This document shows positions 9,412-16,552 of a DNA stretch of 64,000 bases, in pieces. The notes beneath the pieces were generated by a model. The model was not told the origin of the DNA. It did no database searches and worked only from the letters and a program-made list of their open reading frames with translations. The DNA comes from Salinicola halimionae (GTDB lineage Bacteria; Pseudomonadota; Gammaproteobacteria; Pseudomonadales; Halomonadaceae). The stretch's first letter is position 1. Each line of letters starts with the position of its first letter. The stretch lies in the NCBI RefSeq assembly GCF_003206065.1, contig NZ_PZJQ01000002.1:260790-324789 (forward strand), written 5' to 3'. Position numbers and translations under genes: made by a program.

Positions 9412-10182
9412 ATGCGCAAGGCGCAGGGGTTGCTAGCAGAGAACGAACCGGGTCCTGTCATCGTCACGCGACCCGAGGGAGCATCGCCATTTTTCCTGAC
9501 CTGCGATCATGCCGGCCAGCGCATCCCAAGCGTTCTTGGTGATCTCGGCGTCTCGGAAGCGGAGCGGCAACGCCATATCGCCTGGGACATCGGCTCGGCA
9601 GCCGTCGCCCACCACCTTTCGGCATTGCTGGACGCCTGTCTCGTCGAGCAAGTCTATTCACGGCTCGTCATCGACTGCAATCGGGATCCGTCGGTACCGA
9701 GTTCAATACCGGTGGTGAGCGAATGCACCACGATCCCCGGCAATATCGGGCTTTCGGAGGCCGAGCGGGCGAGGCGTGTCCGAGAGATCTTCGAGCCCTA
9801 TCAGGCGCGAACGCGAGCGGAACTCGACCATCGCCAATCGGCGGGGCGCGAGACTGTCCTCGTCGCGATTCACAGCTTCACACCCATTTTCAAGGGCGAC
9901 CACCGGCCATGGCATGTGGGCGTGCTTTATCATCGGGATGACCGTCTGGCGCATGCCCTGATGGATCTTTTTGGGCGGGAAGGCGATCTCATCGTCGGTG
10001 ACAACGAACCCTATCAAGTCAGCGACGAGATGGATTACGGCATCCCCGTTCACGGTGAAAAGCGAGGCCTCGTTCATGTCGAACTCGAACTACGTCAGGA
10101 CCTGATCGCCAATGACGAAGGGCAGAAGGCTTGGGCCGAGCGTCTGGCACGGCTCCTTCCACAAGCGCGCGAGCGTCTTTGA
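9412..10182 (+). CDS. N-formylglutamate amidohydrolase family protein
   Basis: A 256-aa protein of the FGase family, which hydrolyses N-formylglutamate or related N-acyl amino acids. Visible motifs: FFLTCDHAGQRIPSVLG near residue 26 (the family's SxPHxG/CDHAG metal site region), HIAWDIGSAAVAHHL near residue 52, YSRLVIDCNRDP near residue 78, and VAIHSFTPIF near residue 145. ATG at 9412 follows GGAGA; upstream in-frame starts would add residues unlike the family. It has no histidine-utilisation neighbours, so a role in histidine breakdown is not supported by context. It lies in the accessory block after liuR. Confidence 0.82.
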   Translation: MRKAQGLLAENEPGPVIVTRPEGASPFFLTCDHAGQRIPSVLGDLGVSEAERQRHIAWDIGSAAVAHHLSALLDACLVEQVYSRLVIDCNRDPSVPSSIPVVSECTTIPGNIGLSEAERARRVREIFEPYQARTRAELDHRQSAGRETVLVAIHSFTPIFKGDHRPWHVGVLYHRDDRLAHALMDLFGREGDLIVGDNEPYQVSDEMDYGIPVHGEKRGLVHVELELRQDLIANDEGQKAWAERLARLLPQARERL

Positions 10183-10339
10183 TGGCCCTTCCTCGTCTGT
10201 CGTATCTCCGGGCCATGCTGTTGGCCAGCGTCTCGATCGGCCGCAGAATCTACGACTCCCGTTGACCTTGATCTGGAGACGATCCCGCAGCAATGTAGGC
10301 CGCCTCAGAGAGATCGCCCTTACCGGTGACTTCAGTTTG

Positions 10340-10652
10340 GCAGCGACGCATGCTCGGTTTGCCACCCGTCGCACGCCTCTGCTTCTACGAGCACTCGCTT
10401 CAAGCTCGCTCTATGCAGCAAACGCCCGGGTTTCTTGCTGATCGAGATCCGCGAAGTGTTGGTCTTTACGACATCCGCGTTGATGGCAGCGTCCGCCAAC
10501 TCGAGCGCCTGCTCAAGATCCTCGCCGACAACCGTGCCAACCTCGAACGCCAGCTCGAAGATATCCGCGTCATGCAGCGCGAACTCGACCAGGTCGAAGA
10601 GCGGTGTGAAGGCACATTGGAGGAGTTGAAGGCGGCGGAAAAGCGTTCTTGA
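10340..10652 (+). pseudogene. Decayed second copy of liuR
   Basis: From about 10340 the sequence aligns with liuR (8335–8724). The ends match closely: GSVRQLERLLKILADNRANL and the following coiled coil differ from liuR at few positions. The DNA-binding part has lost roughly 60 bp after the CTTCTACGAGCA block and carries frameshifts, so no regulator can be made, although the C-terminal coiled coil frame is still open. It has the same orientation as liuR, about 2 kb downstream, and marks the left edge of the cassette region. Confidence 0.85.
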
Positions 10653-10821
10653 GCACAAGTTGCTCGACACGGCTAGCATGAGGCGGTGCACATCCTTCCT
10701 TACGGATATTTCTTTCTAAGAGACAAGGAACCGGCGCATCCGAGATGGGGACGCAGTTAATGCGTTCGTAGCGTTGTTTCTAATGTAACACTTGGTTACT
10801 GTGAACAGAGACACTCAAGAA
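10653..10821. other. Gene-free stretch after the liuR remnant
   Basis: About 170 bp between the liuR remnant and a possible 41-codon frame. I see no coding frame, operator or clear inverted repeat in it. Confidence 0.4.
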
Positions 10822-10947
10822 ATGGTTTACATAGTCAAAAGCTCAAAGGGAAAGCCGCGCTGGGATGATGGGGATCATCGTTCTGCATGGCGGGCGGTAG
10901 CGTGGCGGATTTCTCCAGAAGGCAACCGAATGACCTCCATCACATAA
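10822..10947 (+). CDS. Possible 41-aa cassette ORF
   Basis: ATG at 10822 opens a 41-codon frame ending TAA at 10945–10947. The product is basic and Trp-rich (MVYIVKSSKGKPRW at the start) and matches nothing I know. Its stop lies inside CATAACTG, where a decayed attC left end could begin, as is usual for integron cassettes. No strong ribosome site is seen. It may be a small real cassette gene or chance. Confidence 0.28.
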   Translation: MVYIVKSSKGKPRWDDGDHRSAWRAVAWRISPEGNRMTSIT

Positions 10948-11060
10948 CTGTATCTATGCACAGTCATATCAGACCGCGCAAAACGCGCGAGCACGCGAAT
11001 TTTGCATAGTTTGCCGAGTTATTTTAATGCTCTTGAGAACCAATGCATTGTGCGCTAAAG
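10942..11060 (+). other. Possible decayed attC site
   Basis: Between the small ORF stop (CATAACTG) and GCGCTAAAG before the next gene lies about 115 bp with weak complementary blocks (GCACA near the left, TGTGC near the right). Position and size fit an attC that has lost its consensus core. It is much weaker than the four sites that follow. Confidence 0.28.
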
Positions 11061-11076
11061 AGATACCGAGGACTTT

Positions 11077-11412
11077 ATGTTTAAAGGCGAACTATACTTT
11101 GATGATGGAGAGCTGATAAATGTTCCTTCATTTATCGTGAGGTCGGAAAATGAAATAGCTTTTTCTCTTATAGCCAATTGGGCTGGCCAGGGGCGGTGGG
11201 CAAAAACCGGTTCTGCCTTTCGGGACGGCATCGGTTATAAATCCGATTCCGAACCGGCGGTTCAAGTTGAAACTGGAGAAAAGGGGCCTCCTTGCGATAT
11301 ATCTTTTGTGAGTGTGGAGGTGGATGGCGATTTCTTGTCAGTTAAGGGTATATGGCGAGAAGAGGATCAGGAACATGGATTTTCCGGAGATTTGGAACTT
11401 CCACGCGAATAA
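11077..11412 (+). CDS. Integron cassette ORF, unknown function
   Basis: A 111-aa acidic, beta-rich protein (FKGELYFDDGELINVPSFIV at the start) with no membrane segment. I do not recognise the family. GC is lower and codon use differs from neighbouring catabolic genes. The ATG at 11077 follows GAGGAC by a few bases. The TAA stop lies at the left end of an attC site, the standard layout of an integron cassette, so it is read as a one-gene cassette. The sequence gives no hint of function. Confidence 0.65.
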   Translation: MFKGELYFDDGELINVPSFIVRSENEIAFSLIANWAGQGRWAKTGSAFRDGIGYKSDSEPAVQVETGEKGPPCDISFVSVEVDGDFLSVKGIWREEDQEHGFSGDLELPRE

Positions 11413-11487
11413 TGCCAGTCACCGTGACGCCTACTGCATTGCGGCTTCGCCTCCACTCCGTAGGCGCGCGTGCTGCGGGCGTTAGCC
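11407..11487 (+). repeat. attC recombination site 1
   Basis: About 81 bp from the gene stop to GCGGGCGTTAGCC. The inner arms GACGCCTAC and GTAGGCGCGC pair around GCGGCTTCGCC, and the right end carries the GCGTTA core of the R' box. The left core (AATAATGCC) is degenerate. Layout fits a folded single-strand attC substrate of an integron integrase. Confidence 0.65.
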
Positions 11488-11513
11488 TTCTTAAAAGAGC
11501 ACGGAGAAATTGA

Positions 11514-12326
11514 ATGAGTTCAGTTTTTAAGTATACTGAATATAGGCCGGAGTTTTTTGATAATTTCTTTTTGAAAGTATCTCGATTCGGTGAGTTCAAT
11601 GATCCTTTTGAAATGGTTATGGGTAATTACTTAAACTCTGTAGATGAACAAGAGGCTGAGCTCATAATATCTCTTGCAAACACGCTCTCTGATGGCGCTG
11701 CTTGCTATAATTATGCTTGGGATGCTCAATGTGGAGTGAGAGCTTCTGTTGGTGTTTTGTGTTTTACCTCTAAGGAAGACAACCTTCTTATGTGGGCTCA
11801 CTATGCCAAAAATCATGAAGGTATATGCATCGAATTTGATGGCAGTTCAGAGTTCTTCCATGGGAAATATAAAGATGTGGGCAAGTGTTTTGATCAGCCT
11901 GTAAAAGATCATTATCGTAATATCGGTGAGCTTCGCAAGGTTGATTACAAACTAGAGCGTCCTATGTATCTTGAACCAAGTGAACTTGAGTCTGACACTG
12001 AAGCTTGGTTTGTAAAATCACCAGAATGGCAATATGAAGAAGAGCTACGTATTTTGTTACCTTTAGATATAGCACAAGAAGTTTCTGGTTTGAATATGCC
12101 TTTTTATGCTGTTGACCCTCATGTGATCAAGTCGATAGTACTTGGGTGTCAGATGTCGCCTACTTCTAAACGAGAAGTTGCGGAACATTGTAAGTTACAT
12201 GGTATTAAAGTGCGCGAAGCGTTTATTCACTCACACCAATTTAGATTGGATATTGTTGATTATAATGAGGCTAATCAATATCAATTCCAGGATATGTATA
12301 ATTTAAGCCGGATTACACGTTGGTGA
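11514..12326 (+). CDS. DUF2971 family cassette protein
   Basis: A 270-aa DUF2971 protein of unknown function. The hallmark blocks are present: FKYTEYRPEFFDNFF at the start, VLCFTSKEDNLLMWAHYAKN near residue 78 with HEGICIEFD, and the SPEWQYEEELRILLP segment near residue 170. The gene is strongly AT-rich against the host background. ATG at 11514 lies behind GGAGAAATTGA. It sits between two attC sites, and DUF2971 genes are frequent passengers in integron cassettes. Phage-defence or signalling roles have been guessed for some relatives, but nothing here proves one. Confidence 0.82.
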   Translation: MSSVFKYTEYRPEFFDNFFLKVSRFGEFNDPFEMVMGNYLNSVDEQEAELIISLANTLSDGAACYNYAWDAQCGVRASVGVLCFTSKEDNLLMWAHYAKNHEGICIEFDGSSEFFHGKYKDVGKCFDQPVKDHYRNIGELRKVDYKLERPMYLEPSELESDTEAWFVKSPEWQYEEELRILLPLDIAQEVSGLNMPFYAVDPHVIKSIVLGCQMSPTSKREVAEHCKLHGIKVREAFIHSHQFRLDIVDYNEANQYQFQDMYNLSRITRW

Positions 12327-12429
12327 TAACAAAGGGTGGTAACTCGTTTAAAAGGACAAAAACAGTTGATTTTTGCTCCTTCGGCGCTAATTTAGCTAGC
12401 AATTTTTGCCTCTTAACGAAACGTCAGGC
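12324..12429 (+). repeat. attC recombination site 2
   Basis: Starts TGATAACAAAGG at the DUF2971 stop and ends GAAACGTCAGGC. Internal blocks AAAAACAGTTG, TTTTTGCTCCTTCGGCGC and GCAATTTTTGCCTCTTAACG are those of long attC sites of marine chromosomal integrons. The R' core reads GTCAGGC instead of GTTAGGC, a one-base change that would probably weaken recombination. Confidence 0.8.
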
Positions 12430-12450
12430 GGATCAAAAAACGGGGAAATA

Positions 12451-13056
12451 ATGGCTTCACTTGTAGAGAAAGACCTACTAGATACGATCAGTGCAATAGC
12501 TATGCTAATCACGCCGTTCTTGCTGCTTGGTCTGGGCGGGCTTGGTTGGTTAATCAAAAGTAAGATCCAGGTATCGCAAACGAAAGTAGAGTCAAGAGAC
12601 GCAAGGATTCGTGAGCTGGAGGATAAACTACGTGAAGACCGGATCAAGACATACAATGCCATTCTTGAGCCGTTCTTTTTGCTTTTTACAAGCGAAGAAG
12701 CATTTGCAAAAGATCCTAAATTTAAAAATAAGAATAAAAATGATCTTGCTATGGAAAGAATGTTATCTGTTGAATACCGCGAAGTTGGTTTCAAGCTGTC
12801 TCTGGTAGCGAGTGACTCAGTAGTTCGCGCCTATAATAAGTTGATGCAGTACTTCTATCACACTGAAAAAGACCAAAGACCGATTGACGAGAAAGTATGC
12901 GATTGGATCGCCTTAATGGGAGATCTTTTGCTTGAAATCCGCAAAAGTATGGGCAATGAATCAAGTGCCTTGGATCGCTGGGAGATGGTCGAATGGTTCA
13001 TGACGGACGCTCCGAAACTAAAGGAGCAGCAAAGTTCTAGGGCCATTAAAGCCTAA
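12451..13056 (+). CDS. Membrane-anchored coiled-coil cassette protein
   Basis: A 201-aa protein of unrecognised family. Residues 9–33 form one hydrophobic segment (AIAMLITPFLLLGLGGLGWL), followed by a charged coiled coil (residues 36–60, RDARIRELEDKLRED) and a helical domain of about 140 residues that would lie in the cytoplasm. ATG at 12451 follows GGGGA; the upstream frame overlaps attC 2 and is not used. AT-rich like the other cassettes. A single N-terminal membrane anchor with a helical cytoplasmic part is seen in many small defence or stress proteins, but no motif assigns it. Confidence 0.65.
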   Translation: MASLVEKDLLDTISAIAMLITPFLLLGLGGLGWLIKSKIQVSQTKVESRDARIRELEDKLREDRIKTYNAILEPFFLLFTSEEAFAKDPKFKNKNKNDLAMERMLSVEYREVGFKLSLVASDSVVRAYNKLMQYFYHTEKDQRPIDEKVCDWIALMGDLLLEIRKSMGNESSALDRWEMVEWFMTDAPKLKEQQSSRAIKA

Positions 13057-13154
13057 AGAATAGTTCCAGCTCGTTCCGGGCCTGACGGCCCTCCACCGGA
13101 CGCCCTTTTCTCTGCTTCGCTGCAAAAGTTCGCTGCTGAACAAAAGCGTTATAT
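13051..13154 (+). repeat. attC recombination site 3
   Basis: Runs from GCCTAAAG at the gene stop to AAAAGCGTTATAT. The outer arms GTTCCAGC and GCTGAAC pair with one extra base, as expected for the unpaired bases that orient integrase, and CGGGC/GCCC type blocks pair inside. Confidence 0.7.
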
Positions 13155-13168
13155 TTTTGTGAGTATAA

Positions 13169-13654
13169 ATGATAAATTCAATATATAAGATTGAGGGGCT
13201 TTGTGATGATCAGTTTGCTATCATGCCTCACCCGCAAGGAGGTGATTTTCTCGAACAGAGTGTAGAGCAAATCAAGCTGACAGGTTATGAAATCGTAATT
13301 TCCATGCTGACGATTGGAGAACAAGCGGAGCTTGAACTTCTTGCTGAGGGGGAGGTTTGTCAGAACAAGGGAATTTTATATCTCAATTTTCCGATTAGAG
13401 ATGAAGTGGCCGACAGTGATAGGGAAGTGATGCAGTTCATCGATTCCTTGGCGCTTTTACAGAAAAAGAAGAGAAAAATGGTATTTCACTGTCGAGGAGG
13501 CATTGGGCGTTCGTCGATGATGCTTAGCCTTTTGGCCGCAAGGCTGGGCGTGAAGCCTCAGGAGTCCTTCGAATTAATCACGCAATTCAGAGGTGAGAAA
13601 GCGCCTGAAACGGAGTTCCAAAGGCAGTGGGTAACCAAGCTGGCAGAATGCTAA
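13169..13654 (+). CDS. Dual-specificity phosphatase-like cassette protein
   Basis: A 161-aa protein with the cysteine-phosphatase loop VFHCRGGIGRSSMM: Cys 108 is the nucleophile and Arg 114 binds phosphate (C-x5-R). The preceding LYLNFPIRDEVADSD (residues 70–84) is a plausible general-acid loop. Length and order fit small dual-specificity/tyrosine phosphatases that dephosphorylate proteins or other phosphoesters. ATG at 13169 has only a weak ribosome site. It lies between two attC sites and has cassette-like base composition. The substrate is unknown. Confidence 0.78.
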   Translation: MINSIYKIEGLCDDQFAIMPHPQGGDFLEQSVEQIKLTGYEIVISMLTIGEQAELELLAEGEVCQNKGILYLNFPIRDEVADSDREVMQFIDSLALLQKKKRKMVFHCRGGIGRSSMMLSLLAARLGVKPQESFELITQFRGEKAPETEFQRQWVTKLAEC

Positions 13655-13779
13655 TCGGGCGTCAGCGCCTTACTTCATTAGCGACCATAGCATTCAAATC
13701 CACTAACCAAGCCACTAACTTAGCCCCTTGCGTTTTTTGCGGCTAGATGAGCTTGCTGGCGCCTGCAAGTGTTTAAGGC
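13652..13779 (+). repeat. attC recombination site 4
   Basis: From GCTAATCGGGCG at the phosphatase stop to GTTTAAGGC. CAGCGCC on the left pairs with GGCGCCTG on the right with one bulged base, and CTAACTTAGCC pairs with GCGGCTAG inside. Both outer cores are degenerate, so this is the least certain of the four clearer sites. Confidence 0.5.
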
Positions 13780-13802
13780 AATAGGCTCAAAAAGGACAAC
13801 AT

Positions 13803-14427
13803 ATGGATCGTCCCAAACTTCTCAGCGAAAAAAAAGGCGCTCGATATTCGATTGTCCCAAGTTAACGATGCCCATATGGTTACATTAACTAATTTCGTCC
13901 ATCGTCTTCGTGAACGCATGGGAACCCAAGTCGTAATTCCCTATATTAACCCTTGGGATGGGGGCATCGAGGCAAAGGTCATGTTTTTGCTTGAGGCACC
14001 TGGGGCTAAGGCAAGAAATTCAGGCTTCGTTTCAATGAACAATCCAGACGAAACGGCCAAGAACTTTTTTGAGATCAGTCGCGAATCTGGCATAGATAGA
14101 AAGCAGATAGTTACTTGGAATACTGTCCCTTGGTATATCGGCTCCGATAGTAAAATTCGCCCGGCTAATTCATCTGACATATCGGCTGGCGTTGGGTCCC
14201 TTGCAGAGTTGCTCGAGCTCCTACCAAAATTGAAAGCTATCGTGTTAGTGGGTGGGAAAGCTCAAAAGGCTGAGGATCATATTCGCCAGACGGCGCCCTA
14301 TCTTCAGATATTTAAAAGCCCTCATCCAAGCCCCTTGTTCGTGAATCGAAAACCTGAAAATCGGCTGATTCTGCTCAAACATTGGCAAGCCGTGCAGCTT
14401 TTCCTCGAAGATAGTGCCCTAGGCTAG
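13803..14427 (+). pseudogene. Uracil-DNA-glycosylase-like gene with frameshift in an A8 run
   Basis: From 13852 a 191-codon frame encodes a uracil-DNA-glycosylase-superfamily-like protein: VMFLLEAPGAKARNSGF near residue 43, NNPDETAKNFF near 62, and FKSPHPSPLF near 165, the HPSP motif of UDG-fold enzymes that excise damaged bases. The expected start is ATG 13803 behind AAGGAC. It reads MDRPKLLSEK and then meets a stop because the A tract at 13828–13835 is one base too long; removing one A joins both parts into one protein. It may therefore be a pseudogene, a slippage-expressed gene or a sequence error, or may start at TTG 13852/ATG 13876. No attC follows it. Confidence 0.7.
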
Positions 14428-14457
14428 AATTTCTAGAGCTGTGGCGTGGTCATATGA

Positions 14458-14650
14458 TCACTTCGCCGCCAGCGCCACGCCCACCTTCGATCGATTCGGC
14501 TTGCCGATGGTTTGGGTTATCCACACCCCTGTCTCTGCCAACGTATCCAGATCCACGCCGCTTTCGATACCCAGGCCATTGAGCAGGTAGATCAAGTCTT
14601 CCGTGGCGACGTTGCCGGTGGCGCCCTTGGCGCGGGTTGCGCCGTAGACC
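14458..14650 (-). pseudogene. Decayed copy of the mvaB (liuE) 3' end
   Basis: On the minus strand it encodes KGATGNVATEDLIYLLNGLG and continues to SKVGVALAAK then stop, nearly identical to the last 60 residues of the intact HMG-CoA lyase at 18379–18560. The homology stops just before the active-site GGCPYA block. Same orientation as the intact gene, 3.9 kb away, so the two form direct repeats around the gntR–dehydrogenase operon. Confidence 0.88.
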
Positions 14651-14750
14651 GGCCCAGATTGAGAAAGCCGTTGCCGGTGGCACATTCAGTTCATGGATGC
14701 TTCACGTCTTGTCTTGTGGTGTTTCCCTCCTGTCTGTTGCAACGTCATAT

Positions 14751-15419
14751 CTATCCCAGCAGTGGCTTCAGGATCTCACGCACTAGATTGCGGTGGTTCT
14801 GGCAGAGCCTCCGCGCTTCCTCACGGTTCCCAGAGGTGATCGCGGCGATGATCAGCCGGTGCTCACGCACCGAATTCTCTCGATCGACATGGATCGGGCT
14901 GATGAAAGACAGGACCAACTTCATTCGAATGCGAACGGAGTAATAGCTGCTCGCAATTAGCGTGTTATCGCACATGTCGAAGATAGTCTGGTGAAAGCGC
15001 GTATCGAGTTCCGCCCATTTTCTGACCTGGTCGCGCTCGAGCTTCTGCTCCATTTCGTCAACGAGGGGCGTGAGTTTGGCTTCGAGCGTAATCCCGTCGA
15101 TCTCGTTCGCGGCGACCCGTTCGGCCACCAGGTAACCTGCCATGCCATCCAACGCTTCCACGAGTTCGTAGCCGCGGATGAGGTCCTGGATGGTGAAGTC
15201 CCGCACGAAGGTGCCTGAGCGGGGAATGACTTCGACCAACCCGTCCGTCTCGAGTTTCTTGATAGCGTTACGCACCGGCGAGACGCTCATCTCGAGTTCT
15301 GCGGCGATGCGCTGGATGTCGAGCGGCGCCGATGGGCGTAATTCCCCCCTAACGATGCGATCCCTGAGCGTGTCATACGCTTTTTCCGAAAAACTCTGCG
15401 CCACGTCCTCGCTTCTCAA
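14751..15419 (-). CDS. GntR-family regulator (FCD domain)
   Basis: A 222-aa FadR/VanR-type GntR regulator. Residues 10–75 form the winged helix (AYDTLRDRIVRGELRPSAPL…SVSPVRNAIKKLETDGLVEV), followed by the all-helical FCD ligand domain with the metal-binding Asp/His pattern (ELDTRFHQTIFD near 140, REHRLIIAAI near 192). TTG at 15419 is the likely start, behind AAGAGG. It lies 15 bp downstream of the alcohol dehydrogenase gene in the same operon and probably controls it in response to a small carboxylic acid. No operator could be fixed by eye. Confidence 0.85.
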   Translation of the reverse strand: MRSEDVAQSFSEKAYDTLRDRIVRGELRPSAPLDIQRIAAELEMSVSPVRNAIKKLETDGLVEVIPRSGTFVRDFTIQDLIRGYELVEALDGMAGYLVAERVAANEIDGITLEAKLTPLVDEMEQKLERDQVRKWAELDTRFHQTIFDMCDNTLIASSYYSVRIRMKLVLSFISPIHVDRENSVREHRLIIAAITSGNREEARRLCQNHRNLVREILKPLLG

Positions 15420-15434
15420 TGTTCCACAGCCTCT

Positions 15435-16547
15435 TCACATGAGTTGGTTGTATACCTGAACGATATCGGCTTTCGAAAGAGGCGTGTAGTTGTTCACTAG
15501 AAGCCGTTGCTGGGTTTCGATGACCTTGTCGGCATAGCGATCGGCATCGCTAGCATCCATGCCATATCCGCTCAGCCGCTGCGTCGGAACGACCTTGGCG
15601 AGAAGCGCATCCAGCACATCGAAGGGCGTTCGCCCTGGACGGCAGGGTCCCAGAACTTCCTCGATTAGCTGCGCGATATTCGCGATCTTTCCAGTGGGCA
15701 CTTTTTCATAATAGGTTTTAAAGACAGACGGCAGGAATAGTCGTGTTGCCTCTCCATGCGGCACATGATGTTCGCTACCGAAATGCATTGCGATCGCGTG
15801 CACGCCGCCGGCCAGCACGTTCGCTAGCGCGATCCCGGCCATATTGCTCGCGGCGAGGTAGGCTTTGGCATCTTCTTGAATCACGCTAGGCCCGAACTCG
15901 ACGATCCGCATATATCCCTGAAGAAGCGACCGCGTGGCTGCGAGGCAGAACACGTCTGTGTAGGCGTTCGCTTTCGGAGCGAGATAGATCTCGAGTGCAT
16001 GGACAAGCGCATCGGCCGACGATGTTGCGAAGATCTGGTAAGGGATCTTCGAGAGAAGTTCGTCGATCAGTACCGCGTGATCGGCAAAGCCCGCATCGAA
16101 TCCCTTGCCGATCTTACTGCCGATCTCGGGGAAGTCGAAAACCGAGACGCAGGTTACCTCAGAGCCTGTCCCGCAGGTCGTCGGGGATAGGATCAGTTCA
16201 ACCTTGCGTTCAGGCTGCACTCCTGACGCGAACAGGGATGCGACGGTGTCGTTCGAATCTAGTGCCAGTACCTTGGCGCAGTCGAGAATCGAGCCGCCAC
16301 CGATCGCGATCAGCCGGTCGAAATCGCGCGAGCGCACCTCGATCAACATGGCGTCGACGGCGGTATCCGTCGGTTCGCCGCCGCAGAAGTCGTCATAGAA
16401 CAGCGTCTGCGCCTGGGTTTGTGCGAAGAACGTCTCGTGAAGGATTCGCTGTGTGAATATCAGATCTCGCGGGCCAACTGCGTTCGCCTGCTCGAAGGCA
16501 GCAAAGGTGTCGTAGCCATGAATCTTGGGACGAATGGCGAACTGCAT
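15435..16547 (-). CDS. Iron-dependent alcohol dehydrogenase, 4-hydroxybutyrate dehydrogenase type
   Basis: A 370-aa group III (Fe) alcohol dehydrogenase. NAD-binding AIGGGSILDCAK lies near residue 82 and SPTTCGTGSEVT near 121. The metal ligands are in DALVHALE (about 180) and HAIAMHFGSEHHVPHGEA (about 250). The overall pattern, including GEPTD and the ending LLVNNYTPLSKADI, is that of clostridial 4-hydroxybutyrate dehydrogenase (NAD), which oxidises 4-hydroxybutyrate to succinic semialdehyde. Only 5 bp separate it from the upstream acylating aldehyde dehydrogenase, matching the 4hbD–sucD pairing. Other omega-hydroxy acids such as sulfonates are possible substrates. Confidence 0.82.
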   Translation of the reverse strand: MQFAIRPKIHGYDTFAAFEQANAVGPRDLIFTQRILHETFFAQTQAQTLFYDDFCGGEPTDTAVDAMLIEVRSRDFDRLIAIGGGSILDCAKVLALDSNDTVASLFASGVQPERKVELILSPTTCGTGSEVTCVSVFDFPEIGSKIGKGFDAGFADHAVLIDELLSKIPYQIFATSSADALVHALEIYLAPKANAYTDVFCLAATRSLLQGYMRIVEFGPSVIQEDAKAYLAASNMAGIALANVLAGGVHAIAMHFGSEHHVPHGEATRLFLPSVFKTYYEKVPTGKIANIAQLIEEVLGPCRPGRTPFDVLDALLAKVVPTQRLSGYGMDASDADRYADKVIETQQRLLVNNYTPLSKADIVQVYNQLM

Positions 16548-16552
16548 GGTCG

